Assembly (NCBI GenBank): GCA_946480015.1
Contig: CAMLIL010000095.1
Coordinates: 1 to 21,707 of the forward strand
Length of the DNA stretch: 21,707 nt
DNA from: an uncultured Oxalobacteraceae bacterium
GTDB lineage: Bacteria; Pseudomonadota; Gammaproteobacteria; Burkholderiales; Burkholderiaceae
Direction: 5' to 3'
How positions within the stretch are numbered: the first letter of the stretch is position 1; every line of letters begins with the position of its first letter. The notes under the pieces were generated by a model. That model was given only the letters and a program-made list of their open reading frames with translations. It was not told the DNA's origin and did no database searches. Shown piece by piece: positions 1 to 8,975 of the stretch. The position numbers and the translations under genes were made by a program.

Positions 1-300
1 ATGGACAAATTTTCGGAAGAGATCCGGCGCAGCGTGGGCGAGGTGCGCCAGGTGGGCGAGCAGCTGTCGTCGGTGATGGACCAGGTGCAGAAGCTGGCCC
101 CGCAGTTCGATCTGGTGCTGCAGGGGATGCAGTCGCAGGCGGTCGGGGCGCAGCAGATTTCGGAGACCATGATGCAGCTGAATGACGCTACCCAGCAGAC
201 GGTCGAATCGCTCAGGGCCACCAGCGAGGCGGTGCACCAGCTGCAGTATGCGGCCAGCGACCTGCAGTCGTCGGTGGCGACCTTCTCGGTTTCCGCCTGA
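1..300 (+). CDS. wspA: WspA, methyl-accepting chemotaxis receptor, C-terminal end only (partial)
   Basis: This is the last 99 codons of a membrane receptor that senses surface contact and feeds the Wsp kinase WspE. The reading frame is open from base 1, so the real start lies outside the window and the ATG at base 1 is probably internal. The visible part is a long heptad-rich helix full of Q, S, A and E (for example QQISETMMQLNDATQQT), which fits the distal signalling-domain helix of methyl-accepting proteins. No membrane or ligand domain can be seen here. It is named WspA because the six genes that follow match wspB to wspR in order. The gap to wspB is 10 bases, so they are likely co-transcribed. 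Confidence 0.85.
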   Translation: MDKFSEEIRRSVGEVRQVGEQLSSVMDQVQKLAPQFDLVLQGMQSQAVGAQQISETMMQLNDATQQTVESLRATSEAVHQLQYAASDLQSSVATFSVSA

Positions 301-310
301 CGCGCAGCCG

Positions 311-754
311 ATGAAGGCGCTGGTCTTTCATATCGGCGCGGACCGCTACGGTCTGCCGCTGGCGGCGGTGCGCCGGGTGCTGCCGGCGGCCGCGCTCAAG
401 CAGCTGCCGCTCACGCCGGACTGGGTGGCCGGCCTGCTCGATCTGCACGGCGCGCCGGTGCCGGTGATCGACCTGAGCCGCCTGGCCGGGCGCGTCCCCG
501 AACAGGTGTGGTACGACACCCGCATCGTGCTGGTCGACTACCACCGGCGCCAGCTTGGCCTGCTGGCCGAGCACGTGGCCGGTATCGAGACCGTGGACGA
601 GCAGGCGCTGACGCACACCGGAGTGGCCGGCGCGCCCTTCCTGGGCCGCGTGGCCAGCGGCGCGGACGGCATGCTGCAGCTCATTGAGCTCGACCAGCTG
701 CTCGGCGCCGAGGTGCACGCGCTGCTGTTCCCCGCACAAAGCGAGCCCGCATGA
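311..754 (+). CDS. wspB: WspB, CheW-type coupling protein
   Basis: A 147-residue CheW-domain protein expected to link the WspA receptor array to the kinase WspE in the cytoplasm. The CheW fold shows as the N-terminal strand ALVFHIGADRYGLPLAAVRR, then WVAGLLDLHGAPVPVIDL, and a later strand RIVLVDYHRRQLGLLAEHV. The open frame extends upstream to base 182, but that would overlap wspA by more than 100 bases, and the CheW domain begins right at the ATG at 311, so 311 is chosen. Only a weak ribosome site precedes it, so coupling to wspA translation is likely. The stop overlaps the wspC start as ATGA (751-754). The length is normal for a single CheW domain. Confidence 0.88.
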   Translation: MKALVFHIGADRYGLPLAAVRRVLPAAALKQLPLTPDWVAGLLDLHGAPVPVIDLSRLAGRVPEQVWYDTRIVLVDYHRRQLGLLAEHVAGIETVDEQALTHTGVAGAPFLGRVASGADGMLQLIELDQLLGAEVHALLFPAQSEPA

Positions 755-1914
755 GCGCCGAAGCCCGCCTGCGCCAGGCCACCGGCCTCGATCTGGACGG
801 CGCCACGGTGGCGCGCGCGCTCAAGCGCCGCATGCGCGCGCTCGATCTGGATGCGGCGGCCAGCTATGAAGCCCTGCTCGACGGTGACGAATTGAATGCC
901 CTGATCGAAGAAGTGGTGGTGCCGGAATCGTGGATGTTCCGCGACCCGGAGGCATTTTCGGTGGCCGCCGGCTTCCTGCGCGAGCGCGTGGCCAATGGCC
1001 GGGCGCGCATCCTGTCGCTGCCCTGCGCCGGCGGCGAGGAACCGTATTCGATGGCGATGGCGCTGGAGGATGCCGGCGTGGCGCGCGAAGCCTACCGCAT
1101 CGATGCGGTCGACCTGTCGGAGGCCTCGCTGGCGCGCGCGCGCGCAGGCCGCTACACCCGCAACGCCTTCCGCGGCCCCGGCCAGCAATACCGGCAGCGC
1201 TACTTTACCGGCGACGGCAGCTGCTTCCAGATCGCGCCCTGGCTGCGGCAACAGGTCAACTTCATCAAGGGCAATATCCTCGACTTCGTGCCAGGCATGC
1301 GTTACGACGTGATCTTTTGCCGCAACCTGCTGATTTATTTCGACGAGCCGACCGTCGCGGCGGCCGTGGCGCGCCTGGACCAGATGCTGGAAGACGACGG
1401 CATGCTGTTCGCCGGCTACGCCGAAGTGCCGGCCTTTGCCCGCCATGGCTTTGAGGTGGTGCGCGCGCCCGGTGCGTTCGCGCTGCAGAAGGCCGCCGCC
1501 GCGCCGCCGCCAGCCAGGCCGGTCCCCGCCCCTGCCGCGCGCCAGCCGGCAGTGCGCGCAGCCGCCGCCCCGCCACCCCAGCCGGCCGATGCGGCGGCGC
1601 TGCTGGCGCAGGCCCAGCGCGCCGCCGATCAGGGCATGCTGGCCGAGGCGGCGCGCATCTGCCGTGCCATGCTCGAGGCCGATCCGAACAGCGCCGGTGC
1701 CTGGTTCATCCTTGGCATGACGGCCGAATCGGACGGCGACGACGCCGGCGCCAATGCCAGCTACCGGCGCTGCGTGTACCTGCAACCGGATCACTACGAG
1801 GCCCTTTGCCACCTGGCGCTGCTGTGCGGACGCGGCGGCGACGCGGCGCAAGCGGCCGCCTTCAGGCAGCGCGCCGGGCGCATCTATGCGCGCCGCGCCG
1901 GAGATCCATCATGA
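751..1914 (+). CDS. wspC: WspC, CheR-type receptor methyltransferase with C-terminal TPR
   Basis: A 387-residue SAM-dependent glutamate methyltransferase expected to methylate WspA and adjust its signalling. The CheR catalytic domain covers about residues 1-245: the PESWMFRDPEAF segment at 58-69 matches the CheR N-E-T-x-FFR region, the SAM loop SLPCAGGEEPYS is at 89-100, and DVIFCRNLLIYF is at 186-197. An Ala/Pro-rich linker (about 247-280) leads to TPR-like helices at about 281-375, including AGAWFILGMTAESDGD. A CheR domain with a TPR tail is the usual WspC design. The gene overlaps wspB and wspD by 4 bases each, suggesting translational coupling. Opposite effects on signalling are expected from WspF. 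Confidence 0.92.
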   Translation: MSAEARLRQATGLDLDGATVARALKRRMRALDLDAAASYEALLDGDELNALIEEVVVPESWMFRDPEAFSVAAGFLRERVANGRARILSLPCAGGEEPYSMAMALEDAGVAREAYRIDAVDLSEASLARARAGRYTRNAFRGPGQQYRQRYFTGDGSCFQIAPWLRQQVNFIKGNILDFVPGMRYDVIFCRNLLIYFDEPTVAAAVARLDQMLEDDGMLFAGYAEVPAFARHGFEVVRAPGAFALQKAAAAPPPARPVPAPAARQPAVRAAAAPPPQPADAAALLAQAQRAADQGMLAEAARICRAMLEADPNSAGAWFILGMTAESDGDDAGANASYRRCVYLQPDHYEALCHLALLCGRGGDAAQAAAFRQRAGRIYARRAGDPS

Positions 1915-2576
1915 GCACAAGCACCCTGCACGATTGCTGGAACCGGATCGGCGTGGCGGGCGACCGCAGCTGTTCCAAGCTGGCCGCCCACGTCCACTGC
2001 CGCAACTGCGAGGTCTATGCGGGCGCGTCGCGGCACAGCCTGAGCCGCCCGGTCGACCAGGCCTACCGCGACGACTGGGCGCGCCAGTTGCGCCAGAGCG
2101 AACGCGGCGCCGACCTGCGCGACAGTTCCGGCATGGTGTTTCGCATCGGCGCCGAATGGCTGCTGCTGCCGACCAGGATGGTGGTGGCGGTGGCGCCGCT
2201 GGCGCCCAGCCACAAGCTGCCGCACCGCAGCGGCGGCGCGCTGGCCGGCATCGTCAACGTGGGCGGCACCATCCATCCGGCGGTGGCGCTGGACGCCTTG
2301 CTCGGCATCGACGCGGCGGCAAGCGTGGCCGCGCCGGGCCGCCATGTGTTCCCGCGCCTGCTGCTGGTGCGCCCGGAAGGCCACTGTATCGCGGTCCGGG
2401 TGGCCGACCTGCACGGCGTGGTGCGCTACGCCGCCGCGGCGCTGCAGGCGCCCGCCGCCACCATCAACAAGGGGATCGAGCGCTTTCTGTCCGGCGTACT
2501 GACGCTGGACGGCATGGTGGTGGGCGTGCTCGATGCGGGCCTGATCGGCCATCAGATGACGAGGCTGCTGCGATGA
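1911..2576 (+). CDS. wspD: WspD, second CheW-type coupling protein with N-terminal cysteine cluster
   Basis: A 221-residue CheW-family adaptor expected to bridge WspA and WspE alongside WspB. The ATG at 1911 overlaps the wspC stop (ATGA). The frame is open further upstream to 1806, but that part lies inside wspC and is rejected. Residues about 73-215 form the CheW domain ([19 protein letters not shown], then [20 protein letters not shown]). Before it is a leader of about 70 residues with four cysteines at C9, C21, C30 and C33, including the motif GDRSC and HCRNCEVY. The arrangement resembles a small metal or redox site, and a similar leader is recalled from other WspD-type proteins. The binding role is inference. 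Confidence 0.9.
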   Translation: MSTSTLHDCWNRIGVAGDRSCSKLAAHVHCRNCEVYAGASRHSLSRPVDQAYRDDWARQLRQSERGADLRDSSGMVFRIGAEWLLLPTRMVVAVAPLAPSHKLPHRSGGALAGIVNVGGTIHPAVALDALLGIDAAASVAAPGRHVFPRLLLVRPEGHCIAVRVADLHGVVRYAAAALQAPAATINKGIERFLSGVLTLDGMVVGVLDAGLIGHQMTRLLR

Positions 2577-4795
2577 GCCTGGACCAGGACGATCTGAGCC
2601 AATTCTCCATGCTGGACCTGTTCCGCATGGAGGCGCAGGGACAGACCCAGAGCCTGACCGACGGCCTGCTGACCTTGGAACGCGGCGGTGGCGATGCCGC
2701 CACGCTCGAGTCGATGATGCGCGCGGCCCATTCGATCAAGGGGGCGGCGGCGATCGTCGGGCTGGACCCGGTGGTGCAGCTGTCGCACGCGATGGAGGAT
2801 GCCTTCATCGCCGCCCAGCAAGGCAAGCTGCAGCTGACGCCGCCGCGCATCGACGTCCTGCTCGGTGGCGTCGACTTCATCCTGCAGCTGTCGGCCCTGT
2901 CCGAAAGCGAGGTGGGCGACTGGCTCAGGCAGAACGGCGAGCGCATCGCCGACACGCTGGGGAACATCGCGCGCATCGGAGCGCTGTCGGCCGCGCCTGC
3001 GGCGGTGGCGGTACCCGAGCCGGCCGCAGCGCCACCCGAGGAACCGGCACCGCTACGCAACGCGCCCAAGGCGCTGGCGCAAAACTTCGACCAGCTGCTG
3101 TCGTTCGCCAGCGAGACGCGCATCCATGCCCACCAGCTGCAACCACTGCTGCAGGCGATGCAGCGCTTCAAGCGCAACCAGGTCAGCCTGTTCAAGTCCA
3201 TCGAAGAGCTGCACGAGCTGGCCGCCGCCAGCGGCTTGGCACAGCTGGCCGAGAAGTCCAGCCAGGCGCTGCAGAGAACCCAGCCGCTGCGCCAGTTCCT
3301 GCACGGCCATCTGGCCGACATGGAAGCGTACGAGCGGCGCGTGCTGGGGGTGTCGCACAAACTGGTGGACGAGGTGCTGGCCTTGCGCATGCGCCCGTTC
3401 CGCGACGGCGTGCAGGCGTTCCCGCGCATGGTGCGCGACCTGGCGCGCAGCCTGGGCAAACAGGCCCAGTTGCTGATCGAGGGCGAGGAGACGCTGGTCG
3501 ACCGCGACATCCTGGCGCACATCGAAAGCCCGCTCAATCACATCCTGCGCAATGCGCTCGATCATGGCATGGAAGGCCCGGACGAGCGCCGCGCGGCCGG
3601 CAAGGACCCGCTCGGCACCATCCGCATCGAAGCGCGCCACCGCGCCGGCATGCTGGCCATCGACATCGCCGACGATGGCCGCGGGGTCGATCCGGAAGCG
3701 ATCCGCCGCCGCGTGATCGAGCGCAATATGGCCAGCGCGGCGATGGCGGCCGAACTGTCCGGCGAGGAGCTGCTGGAATTCCTGTTCCTGCCGGCGTTCA
3801 GCCTCAAGGCCAGCGCCAACGCCCTGTCCGGGCGCGGCGTGGGCCTGGACATCGTCCAGCAGACCATCCGCGAACAGAACGGCACGGTCAAGGTGGAGTC
3901 GGTGCCGGGCGCGGGTTTCCGCACCTGCATCACGCTGCCGCTGACCCAGTCGATCGTGCGCGCGCTGGTGGTCGATATCCAGGGCGAGGCTTACGCGGTG
4001 CCGATCGTCAAGATCGAGCGGGTCCTCAAGATCGCCCCGGGCGAAGTGCACACCCTCGAAGGCAAGCAGTTCGTCACGGCCAATGGCGAGCATCTGGGGC
4101 TGGTGTCGGCCGCGCAAGTGCTCGACCTTGGCCAGGGCGGCAACGATGGCGCGGCCCTGCCGCTGGTGGTGATCGGCACCGGCCAGCGCCGTTACGCGCT
4201 GGTGGTGGACGCCATCCACGGCGAGCAAAGCCTGGCCGTGCAGGCGCTCGACCCGGTGTTCGGCAAGCTGCGCGACGTCAGCGCCGCCGCCCTGCTCGAC
4301 GACGGCACCCCGGTGCTGATCCTGGACGTGCCGGACCTGCTGCTGTCGATCGACAAGCTGCTGGGCGAAGGCATGCTGCGCCAGCTGGCGGGGGCGGCCG
4401 CCCAGGACCGCGCCCGCGCCCGCCGCATCCTGGTGGTGGACGATTCGATCACCGTGCGCGAAATGGAGCGCAAGCTGCTGCAGGGGCGCGGTTACGAGGT
4501 CGAGGTCGCCGTCGACGGCATGGATGGCTGGAACGCGGTGCGCAGCGGCGACTACGATCTGGTGGTGACCGACGTGGACATGCCGCGCATGGACGGCATC
4601 GAACTGGTCGGCATGATCAAGAACGACATGCGCCTGCGCACGCTGCCGGTGATGATCGTGTCGTACAAGGACCGCCCCGAAGATCGCGCGCGCGGCATGA
4701 CGGCCGGGGCGGATTATTATCTGACCAAGGGCAGCTTTCACGACGAAACCCTGCTCGATGCCGTGTTCGACCTGATCGGGGAGGCGGGCTTATGA
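2573..4795 (+). CDS. wspE: WspE, hybrid CheA histidine kinase with C-terminal receiver
   Basis: A 740-residue cytoplasmic kinase that should phosphorylate WspR and WspF when the receptor is activated. Domains in order are an HPt with the phosphorylated His at H53 ([14 protein letters not shown]), a Pro/Ala-rich linker near 140-165, helical dimer regions, a CheA-type ATPase with the N-box [12 protein letters not shown] near 320 and the G-box GRGVGLDIV near 420, a CheW-like domain from about 458, and a receiver at about 617-740 with RILVVDDS and the acceptor Asp near 667 (VTDVDMP). All catalytic motifs look intact. The start at 2573 forms ATGA with the wspD stop, and the open frame upstream of it is antecedent gene sequence. 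The stop overlaps the wspF start. Confidence 0.94.
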   Translation: MSLDQDDLSQFSMLDLFRMEAQGQTQSLTDGLLTLERGGGDAATLESMMRAAHSIKGAAAIVGLDPVVQLSHAMEDAFIAAQQGKLQLTPPRIDVLLGGVDFILQLSALSESEVGDWLRQNGERIADTLGNIARIGALSAAPAAVAVPEPAAAPPEEPAPLRNAPKALAQNFDQLLSFASETRIHAHQLQPLLQAMQRFKRNQVSLFKSIEELHELAAASGLAQLAEKSSQALQRTQPLRQFLHGHLADMEAYERRVLGVSHKLVDEVLALRMRPFRDGVQAFPRMVRDLARSLGKQAQLLIEGEETLVDRDILAHIESPLNHILRNALDHGMEGPDERRAAGKDPLGTIRIEARHRAGMLAIDIADDGRGVDPEAIRRRVIERNMASAAMAAELSGEELLEFLFLPAFSLKASANALSGRGVGLDIVQQTIREQNGTVKVESVPGAGFRTCITLPLTQSIVRALVVDIQGEAYAVPIVKIERVLKIAPGEVHTLEGKQFVTANGEHLGLVSAAQVLDLGQGGNDGAALPLVVIGTGQRRYALVVDAIHGEQSLAVQALDPVFGKLRDVSAAALLDDGTPVLILDVPDLLLSIDKLLGEGMLRQLAGAAAQDRARARRILVVDDSITVREMERKLLQGRGYEVEVAVDGMDGWNAVRSGDYDLVVTDVDMPRMDGIELVGMIKNDMRLRTLPVMIVSYKDRPEDRARGMTAGADYYLTKGSFHDETLLDAVFDLIGEAGL

Positions 4796-5805
4796 AAATC
4801 GGGATCGCCAACGATGTGGCCATGGCCGCGGAAGCGCTGCGACGGGTGATTGCCGGCGCCAGCGAGCACCAGGTGCTGTGGATCGCCCGCAGCGGCCTGG
4901 AAGCGGTGCGCCTGTGCGCCGAGAACCGGCCCGACCTGGTGCTGATGGACCTGAACATGCCGGACCTGGACGGGGTTGAGGCAACCCGCCAGATCATGGA
5001 ACGCTCGCCCTGCGCCATTCTGGTGGTGACCGGCCAGCCGCAGGACAACGTCAGCCAGGTGTTCCGCGCGCTCGGGGCCGGCGCGCTGGACGTGACGGCC
5101 ACGCCGATCCTGCGCGGTGTGAATGGCGGCGACGCGGCCCTGCTGGCCAAGATCAAGACCATCAGTAAGCTGGTCCGCGTCAGCGGCGCCGATGCGCCGC
5201 CCGTCGGGGCCGCCGGCGAAGCGCTCGAGACCGGCGTCAAGCACCTGCTGGCCATCGGCGCCTCCACCGGCGGACCGGTGGCGATCGCCAGGATCCTGCG
5301 CGGCTGGGTGCCGGCCGCCGGCACCGCCATCGTGGTGGTGCAGCACATCGATGAAAACTTTGCGCAGCACTTCGCCCGCTGGCTGGGCGAGCAGTTGCCG
5401 ATACCGGTCAAGGTGATCGACGACGGCGATGCGCTGGAAGCGGGCGTGGTGCAGATCGCCAAGACCAACGATCATCTGATCCTGAATCAGCGCAAGCGCC
5501 TGCACTACGACCCGGAGCCGCGCGACTATGCGTTTCGCCCCTCGGTGGACGTGTTTTTCGCTTGCGTGGCACGCCATTGGGAAGGCGAAGCGACCGGGGT
5601 GCTGCTGACCGGCATGGGGCGCGACGGTGCGCGCGGTTTGCTGGCCATGCGGCACGCGGGCAAGTTGACGTTAGCGCAAGACCAGGCGTCCAGCGCCGTG
5701 TACGGCATGCCACGGGCCGCCGCCGACCTGGATGCGGCCCAACAAATTCTGCCGCTGGAAAACATTGCGCGCGTATTGCGCAGTAGAATTGGCAACAAGG
5801 TCTGA
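4792..5805 (+). CDS. wspF: WspF, CheB-type receptor methylesterase
   Basis: A 337-residue methylesterase that removes methyl groups from WspA and so turns the pathway down; loss of WspF is known in Pseudomonas to raise c-di-GMP and give wrinkled colonies. The N-terminal receiver has its acceptor at D53 ([13 protein letters not shown]). As in known WspF, the usual first acidic pair is N7-D8 (IGIANDVA). The esterase domain covers about 150-335 with the expected triad: S158 in [10 protein letters not shown]185 in [10 protein letters not shown], and D278 in [10 protein letters not shown]. The length is normal. It overlaps wspE by 4 bases, and 35 bases separate it from wspR. Confidence 0.94.
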   Translation: MKIGIANDVAMAAEALRRVIAGASEHQVLWIARSGLEAVRLCAENRPDLVLMDLNMPDLDGVEATRQIMERSPCAILVVTGQPQDNVSQVFRALGAGALDVTATPILRGVNGGDAALLAKIKTISKLVRVSGADAPPVGAAGEALETGVKHLLAIGASTGGPVAIARILRGWVPAAGTAIVVVQHIDENFAQHFARWLGEQLPIPVKVIDDGDALEAGVVQIAKTNDHLILNQRKRLHYDPEPRDYAFRPSVDVFFACVARHWEGEATGVLLTGMGRDGARGLLAMRHAGKLTLAQDQASSAVYGMPRAAADLDAAQQILPLENIARVLRSRIGNKV

Positions 5806-5840
5806 TTTTGCCCGGACTCACACCAAATTGACAAAATTCC

Positions 5841-6890
5841 ATGCCCGCCAACACCTCCGCCAATCAGCAGGCCGGCCCCCGCTTCAGCCAACAGAAGGTG
5901 CGCGTGCTGCTGGTGGACGACCAGTGGATCATCATCGAAGCGGTGCGGCGCATGCTGGGCGACCAGAGCGACATCGAATTTCATTATGTGAGCGATGGCA
6001 CGGCCGCCCTCGACACGGCCGAGCAATTGCAGCCCACCGTGGTGCTGCAGGATCTGGTGATGCCCGGGGTGGACGGTTTCGCCCTGATCGAGCAGTACCG
6101 CGAGCGCGCGGCGCTGCGCGACCTGCCGGTCATCGTGCTGTCGGCCAACGACGATCCCAAGCGCAAGGCGCACAGCTTCGCGGTGGGCGCCAACGATTAC
6201 CTGGTCAAGCTGCCGGACCGGCTGGAATTGCTGGCGCGCGTGCGTTACCACTCGGCCAGCTACCTGGCCCGCCTGCAGCGCGATGAAGCGTTCCGCTTCC
6301 TGCGCGAAAGCCAGCAAAAGCTGGCGCATTCGAATATCGAACTGCAGAAACTGGCCGCGCTCGACGGCTTGACCGGGATTGCCAACCGGCGCCGCTTCGA
6401 CGAAGCGCTGCGCATCGAATGGTCGCGCGAGCAGCGCGAACAGCGCCCGCTGTCTCTGCTCATGTGTGACATCGACTGCTTCAAAGCCTACAATGACACC
6501 TTCGGCCATCTTTCCGGCGACCTGTGCCTGAAGAAAACCGCTGCGGTGCTGACCGAGCACCTCAAGCGCCCGGCCGACCTCGCGGTGCGTTACGGCGGCG
6601 AGGAATTTGCGATCCTGCTGCCCGAGACCGATCTCGACGGTGCGGTGGTCGTGGCCAATGCCTGCCGCGCGCACATGGAACGACTGGCGCTGGAAAATCC
6701 GGCCACACCGCACGGCATCGTCACGCTGTCGATCGGCGTGGCCAGCGTGGTGCCCTCGAGCGCCAGCACGGCCGAGCAACTCATCGCGTGCGCCGACCAG
6801 GCGCTGTACGCGGCCAAGCATGGCGGGCGCAATTGCGTGTGCAAGGCCGCCCCCGAACACAATCAGATATCAACAGCAACAACCACCTAA
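5841..6890 (+). CDS. wspR: WspR, response regulator with diguanylate cyclase (GGEEF) output
   Basis: A 349-residue cyclase that makes c-di-GMP from two GTP after phosphorylation by WspE. The receiver covers about 20-140: D26-D27 ([10 protein letters not shown]), acceptor D71 in the distinctive WspR motif [13 protein letters not shown], and K123. A helical stalk (about 140-172) joins it to the GGDEF domain (173-335), with an active GGEEF site at 252-256 and an intact inhibitory site RPAD at 243-246, five residues before it, so product feedback is expected. No strong ribosome site precedes the ATG. TAGAAT inside the end of wspF (near 5783) could be a separate -10 element, but no good -35 was seen. 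Confidence 0.94.
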   Translation: MPANTSANQQAGPRFSQQKVRVLLVDDQWIIIEAVRRMLGDQSDIEFHYVSDGTAALDTAEQLQPTVVLQDLVMPGVDGFALIEQYRERAALRDLPVIVLSANDDPKRKAHSFAVGANDYLVKLPDRLELLARVRYHSASYLARLQRDEAFRFLRESQQKLAHSNIELQKLAALDGLTGIANRRRFDEALRIEWSREQREQRPLSLLMCDIDCFKAYNDTFGHLSGDLCLKKTAAVLTEHLKRPADLAVRYGGEEFAILLPETDLDGAVVVANACRAHMERLALENPATPHGIVTLSIGVASVVPSSASTAEQLIACADQALYAAKHGGRNCVCKAAPEHNQISTATTT

Positions 6891-6897
6891 GGACATT

Positions 6898-7209
6898 ATG
6901 AGCACGATCGACAACGTCAGCGTTACCAAGAAATCGAATATCTACTTCGGCGGCAAGTGCGTGTCGCACAACCTGACCTTCGCTGACGGCACCCGCAAAT
7001 CGGTGGGCGTGATTTTCCCCTCCAGCCTGACGTTCAACACCGGCGCGCCGGAAACCATGGAAATCACCGGCGGAAAATGCCGCGTACGCCTGGACGGCGA
7101 CAGCGAGTGGAAAGAGTACGTCGCCGGCACCGAGTTCAAGGTCGGCGCCAACAGCAAATTCGATATCGAGACGGTCGACACGGTCGACTACGTTTGCCAT
7201 TTCGGCTGA
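6898..7209 (+). CDS. ppnP: PpnP, pyrimidine/purine nucleoside phosphorylase (DUF1255)
   Basis: A 103-residue single-domain cupin-like protein of the PpnP (YaiE) family, which splits nucleosides with phosphate into a base and ribose 1-phosphate. Recognised family features are the N-terminal [20 protein letters not shown], the central [14 protein letters not shown] and the end [16 protein letters not shown]. coli PpnP is slightly shorter (94 residues). The gene starts 7 bases after the wspR stop with AAGGA just before it, so it is probably read from the wsp transcript. No biochemical link to surface sensing is known, and the pairing may only reflect genome position. It faces murB across 66 bases. 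Confidence 0.9.
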   Translation: MSTIDNVSVTKKSNIYFGGKCVSHNLTFADGTRKSVGVIFPSSLTFNTGAPETMEITGGKCRVRLDGDSEWKEYVAGTEFKVGANSKFDIETVDTVDYVCHFG

Positions 7210-7233
7210 TCCGCACGCGCAGATATTCCCTCG

Positions 7234-7251
7234 CCCTCGCGCACGCGGGGG
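7234..7251. terminator. Weak GC-rich hairpin between convergent ppnP and murB
   Basis: CCCTCGC and GCGGGGG can pair over 7 bp (one G-U) around a GCAC loop in the 66-base gap between the two convergent genes. No run of T follows on either strand, so intrinsic termination is doubtful. It could simply be GC-rich spacer. Confidence 0.25.
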
Positions 7252-7275
7252 CAGTTCAGTGCGCGCGGACGACAG

Positions 7276-8304
7276 CTAGATGAATACCGGTTCGGTTTCC
7301 AGCGCCACGCCGTATTTCGCCAGCACGTCGGCCTGGATCGCCCGGGCCAGGGCCACCACCTCGGCCCCGCTGGCCCCGCCATTGTTTACCAGCACCAGCG
7401 CCTGCTTCGGATAGACGCCGGCATTGCCCAGCGACCTGCCCTTCCACCCGCATTGATCGATCAGCCAGCCGGCCGCCAGCTTTTCGCTGCCGTCGGGCTG
7501 GGCGTGATGCACCAGCGTGGGAAAGGCCTGCAGCAGGCTGGCGCACTGGGCGCCCGGCACCACCGGATTCTTGAAAAAACTGCCGGCATTGCCGATCACG
7601 GCCGGGTCCGGCAATTTGCGGCGCCGGATCGCCACCACCGTGTCGCTGATCTGCTGCGCGCTGGGCGCTTGCAGGCCCGCCTCGGCCAGCGCCTGGGCCA
7701 GCTCGGCGTAGCGCAGGTTGGGCGTCCAGGCCTTGGGCAGGGCAAAGGTCACGTCGACGATCACCAGATCCCGCCCCTCGGCATGCTTGAACAGGCTGTC
7801 GCGGTAGGCGAAGCGGCAAGCCGGCCCATCCATCGTGCGGAACGCCCCGCTGGCCATGTCGAACACCCGCAGCGCATGGAACACGTCCTTGATCTCGGCC
7901 CCGTAGGCACCGATATTCTGAATCGGCGCCGCTCCCACGGTGCCGGGAATGAGTGACAGGTTCTCCAGCCCGCCCAGGCCCTGGCTCAAGGTGAACTGCA
8001 CGAAGGCATGCCAGTTTTCGCCGGCCGCGGCGCGCACCAGGGTGTGGGTGGCGGTGTCGCCGACGATGTCCATGCCGCGCAGGCCCATGTGCAGCACCAG
8101 GGCATCGACGTCGCCGGTGAGCAGAACATTGCTGCCGCCGCCCAGCAGCAGGCGCGGCAGCGCCGCCAGGGCCGGATCGGCGCGCACCGCTTCCAGCTGG
8201 CCCGGCGCAGTGACGTTCAGGTAGGCGCGGGCGCGCGCGGCGAGGCCGAAAGTGTTCAGCTCTTGCAGGGAAACATCGTATTCGATAGGCAGTTGTGCAG
8301 GCAT
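7276..8304 (-). CDS. murB: MurB, UDP-N-acetylenolpyruvoylglucosamine reductase
   Basis: A 342-residue FAD enzyme of cell-wall precursor synthesis that uses NADPH to reduce UDP-GlcNAc-enolpyruvate to UDP-MurNAc in the cytoplasm. FAD-binding features are NTFGLAARARAYL (17-29), LLLGGGSNVLL (52-62) and LSLIPGTVGAAPIQNIGAYG (116-135). Catalytic residues are visible as Y167-R168 in FAYRDSLFK, S242 in NAGSFFKNP, and the C-terminal Glu in ALETEPVF (E338). The length and the YRDS loop fit the E. coli type (type I) of MurB. It is transcribed away from yajQ from a shared 84-base intergenic region and converges on ppnP. It is not in the main mur-fts cluster here, which is common for murB. Confidence 0.96.
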   Translation of the reverse strand: MPAQLPIEYDVSLQELNTFGLAARARAYLNVTAPGQLEAVRADPALAALPRLLLGGGSNVLLTGDVDALVLHMGLRGMDIVGDTATHTLVRAAAGENWHAFVQFTLSQGLGGLENLSLIPGTVGAAPIQNIGAYGAEIKDVFHALRVFDMASGAFRTMDGPACRFAYRDSLFKHAEGRDLVIVDVTFALPKAWTPNLRYAELAQALAEAGLQAPSAQQISDTVVAIRRRKLPDPAVIGNAGSFFKNPVVPGAQCASLLQAFPTLVHHAQPDGSEKLAAGWLIDQCGWKGRSLGNAGVYPKQALVLVNNGGASGAEVVALARAIQADVLAKYGVALETEPVFI

Positions 8305-8388
8305 GAAGTGCTCGTGGCGCCGGTTGTCCGTTAAAATATCGGCATTCTACATTTGTCTACACAAAGCAAACACAAAAAGGAAGCCATT
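8305..8388. promoter_or_regulatory. Divergent promoter region between murB and yajQ
   Basis: The 84 bases between the two divergent starts must hold promoters or leaders for both genes. TAAAAT at about 8332-8337 is a candidate -10 for yajQ, with no convincing -35. A clear ribosome site AAAAAGGAAG (about 8375-8382) precedes the yajQ ATG. No repeats or operator-like palindromes stand out. Confidence 0.35.
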
Positions 8389-8874
8389 ATGCCGTCGTTT
8401 GACGTTGTCTCCGAAGCAGACATGATTGAAGTGAAAAACGCGGTCGAGCAGTCCAACAAGGAAATCACCACCCGGTTCGATTTCAAGGGCAGTTCGGCCA
8501 AGGTCGAGCAGAAGGAAGCGGAGCTGACCGTGTTCGCCGATTCGGATTTCCAGCTGCAGCAGGTGATCGATGTGCTGACCAACAAGCTGGCCAAGCGCAA
8601 GGTCGATGTGCGCTTCCTCGATGAAGGCAAGGTCGAGAAGATCGGCGGCGATAAGCTCAAGCAGGTCATCAAGGTGAAAAACGGCATTTCCACCGAGGAC
8701 GCCAAAAAGATCGTCAAGGTGATCAAGGATAGCAAGATGAAGGTCCAGGCCAGCATCCAGGGCGAGACGGTGCGCGTGACCGGCGCCAAGCGCGACGACT
8801 TGCAGGCCGCCATGGCGCTGCTGCGCAAGGATGTGCCGGGCCTGCCGCTGGAGTTCAATAACTTCCGCGACTAG
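8389..8874 (+). CDS. yajQ: YajQ family nucleotide-binding / c-di-GMP receptor protein
   Basis: A 161-residue protein matching the YajQ family end to end: [20 protein letters not shown] at the start, [11 protein letters not shown] at 26-36, [20 protein letters not shown] in the middle, and the typical end [10 protein letters not shown]. YajQ proteins have two small RNA-recognition-like folds. Some members (Xanthomonas, Pseudomonas) bind c-di-GMP and alter transcription of virulence genes. The family name also covers members known only to bind RNA or nucleotides, so c-di-GMP binding here is inference. The frame is open from 8353, but the ATG at 8389 has the good ribosome site and starts the conserved protein. 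It lies about 1.5 kb from wspR. Confidence 0.95.
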   Translation: MPSFDVVSEADMIEVKNAVEQSNKEITTRFDFKGSSAKVEQKEAELTVFADSDFQLQQVIDVLTNKLAKRKVDVRFLDEGKVEKIGGDKLKQVIKVKNGISTEDAKKIVKVIKDSKMKVQASIQGETVRVTGAKRDDLQAAMALLRKDVPGLPLEFNNFRD

Positions 8875-8975
8875 GGACGCTCCTGGGCATAGGGTAGAAT
8901 TGTGGGTGCGCATACGCCACAAGTCATGATGTGGTAATGCTGCGCTGATTGAATGAAGGCAGTCTAAGGATAGCA
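8875..8975 (+). promoter_or_regulatory. Leader of the nitronate monooxygenase-type gene, with deciding ribosome site
   Basis: AAGGA at 8966-8970 sits five bases before the ATG at 8976 and decides that start over the in-frame TTG at 8949. TAGAAT at about 8895-8900 is a possible -10 element with no clear -35. A short inverted repeat TGTGG...CCACA spans 8901-8921, but its arms are only 5 bp. Confidence 0.45.

Noticed and set aside
1494..1595. GC-rich Ala/Pro repeat tract that looks like a nucleotide repeat
   Set aside because: It is the linker between the CheR and TPR parts of WspC; the repeats are imperfect and consistent with coding bias.
538..1851. A 437-codon open frame on the minus strand opposite wspB-wspC
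   Set aside because: It covers the genuine CheW and CheR genes and shows no family features of its own.
3053..4741. A 562-codon open frame on the minus strand opposite wspE
   Set aside because: It has the same low-complexity composition and no recognisable motif, while wspE has intact HPt, ATPase, CheW and receiver motifs.
8949..8975. An in-frame TTG start nine codons upstream of the flavoprotein ATG
   Set aside because: The AAGGA ribosome site is correctly spaced for the ATG at 8976, and the conserved protein begins there.
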